A stretch of DNA of 64,000 nucleotides, from positions 2,099,989 through 2,163,988 of the forward strand of contig JBBPEB010000013.1 of NCBI GenBank assembly GCA_039096225.1, given 5' to 3'. Positions 63,470 through 64,000 of this stretch are shown here, in pieces. Position 1 is the stretch's first letter; each line of letters opens with the position of its first letter. The translations under genes and the position numbers were made by a program. Under the pieces are notes generated by a model. The model made no database searches. It was given only the letters and a program-made list of their open reading frames with translations, and was not told the origin of the DNA. This stretch comes from Blastocystis sp. Blastoise (Eukaryota; Sar; Bigyra; Opalinata; Blastocystidae).

Positions 63470-64000
63470 GGTTAGGGTTAGGGTTAGGGTTAGGGTTAGG
63501 GTTAGGGTTAGGGTTAGGGGTTAGGGTTAGGGTTAGGGTTAGGGTTAGGGTTAGGGTTAGGGTTAGGGTTAGGGTTAGGGTTAGGGTTAGGGTTAGGGTT
63601 AGGGTTAGGGTTAGGGTTAGGGTTAGGGTTAGGGTTAGGGTTAGGGTTAGGGTTAGGGTTAGGGTTAGGGTTAGGGTTAGGGTTAGGGTTAGGGTTAGGG
63701 GTTAGGGTTAGGGTTAGGGTTAGGGTTAGGGTTAGGGTTAGGGTTAGGGTTAGGGTTAGGGTTAGGGTTAGGGTTAGGGTTAGGGGTTAGGGTTAGGGTT
63801 AGGGTTAGGGTTAGGGTTAGGGTTAGGGTTAGGGTTAGGGTTAGGGTTAGGGTTAGGGTTAGGGTTAGGGTTAGGGTTAGGGTTAGGGTTAGGGTTAGGG
63901 TTAGGGTTAGGGTTAGGGTTAGGGTTAGGGTTAGGGTTAGGGTTAGGGTTAGGGTTAGGGTTAGGGTTAGGGTTAGGGTTAGGGTTAGGGTTAGGGTTAG
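62547..64000 (+). repeat. telomeric TTAGGG array (chromosome end)
   Basis: About 1,450 bp of TTAGGG running to the window edge, G-rich strand 5' to 3' outward, so the chromosome end is to the right. Scattered variants occur: TTAGG (several, mainly 62,560-63,145), TTTAGGG, TTAGGGG and one GGGGTTGGGG stretch near 63,330-63,346. The outer part (after 63,800) is pure. Confidence 0.98.

Noticed and set aside
63333-63524. Open frame encoding Gly-Leu and Arg-Val dipeptides
   Set aside because: It is only the telomeric TTAGGG repeat read in frame.
1-64000. Reassigned stop codons (TAA/TAG as Gln) genome-wide
   Set aside because: Intact genes encode Gln with CAA, contain no internal stops, and end with TAA right at domain ends such as EVWGRA.
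1-64000. CRISPR array or bacterial operon
   Set aside because: No spaced identical repeats of the right type. Spliceosomal introns and a TTAGGG telomere show a eukaryotic chromosome.

Overview
The window is the right end of a linear eukaryotic chromosome. The last 1.45 kb is an almost pure TTAGGG array reading outward, preceded by degenerate subtelomeric repeats. The DNA is strongly AT-rich. Introns are tiny (mostly about 35-55 nt), start GTAT and end (AT)AG, and spacers are full of AT microsatellites. Intact genes use the standard code, and all six end in TAA. The protein types (BTB-TLDc, BTB plus leucine-rich-like repeats, fibro-slime/PA14-like secreted protein, large Ig-like adhesion protein) suit a free-living or commensal protist such as an amoeba or excavate. 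A very AT-rich early-branching fungus cannot be excluded. No species is assigned.

Layout: 0-1.2 kb, a broken glycosyltransferase-like gene. 1.2-6.5 kb, spacer with a fold-back element, a 33-bp tandem array carrying TGACGTCA, and a probable gene relic. 6.6-13.1 kb (-), a secreted fibro-slime/PA14-like protein cut by about 34 introns. 13.7-15.5 kb, gene relics. 16.0-19.9 kb (+), a BTB/LRR-like gene. 21.2-22.7 kb (+), a BTB-TLDc gene. 23.3-31.0 kb (-), a roughly 2,370-residue type I membrane protein with discoidin-like, Ig-like and HormR-like modules. 31.0-33.8 kb, a 2.8-kb element with 40-bp perfect terminal inverted repeats, ending 65 bp from that gene's start codon. 33.8-41.1 kb, spacer with a tRNA-like sequence and decayed exons. 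41.2-48.9 kb (+), a second copy of the BTB/LRR-like plus BTB-TLDc pair, including its spacers. 49.4-57 kb, decayed low-complexity genes. 57-62.5 kb, gene-free subtelomere. 62.5-64 kb, telomere.

The two gene pairs at 16-23 kb and 41-49 kb form a dispersed segmental duplication of about 7-8 kb. In each, an LRR-like BTB protein is followed by a BTB-TLDc protein with a conserved promoter, 3' region and downstream element. The two large secreted or membrane proteins between and before them look like surface or extracellular recognition proteins. Toward the telomere intact genes give way to relics. The most unusual items are the TIR element in the adhesion-gene promoter, the exact 420-nt internal repeats of that gene, the duplicated pair with an intron presence/absence difference, and a tRNA-like sequence with a UCA anticodon loop.
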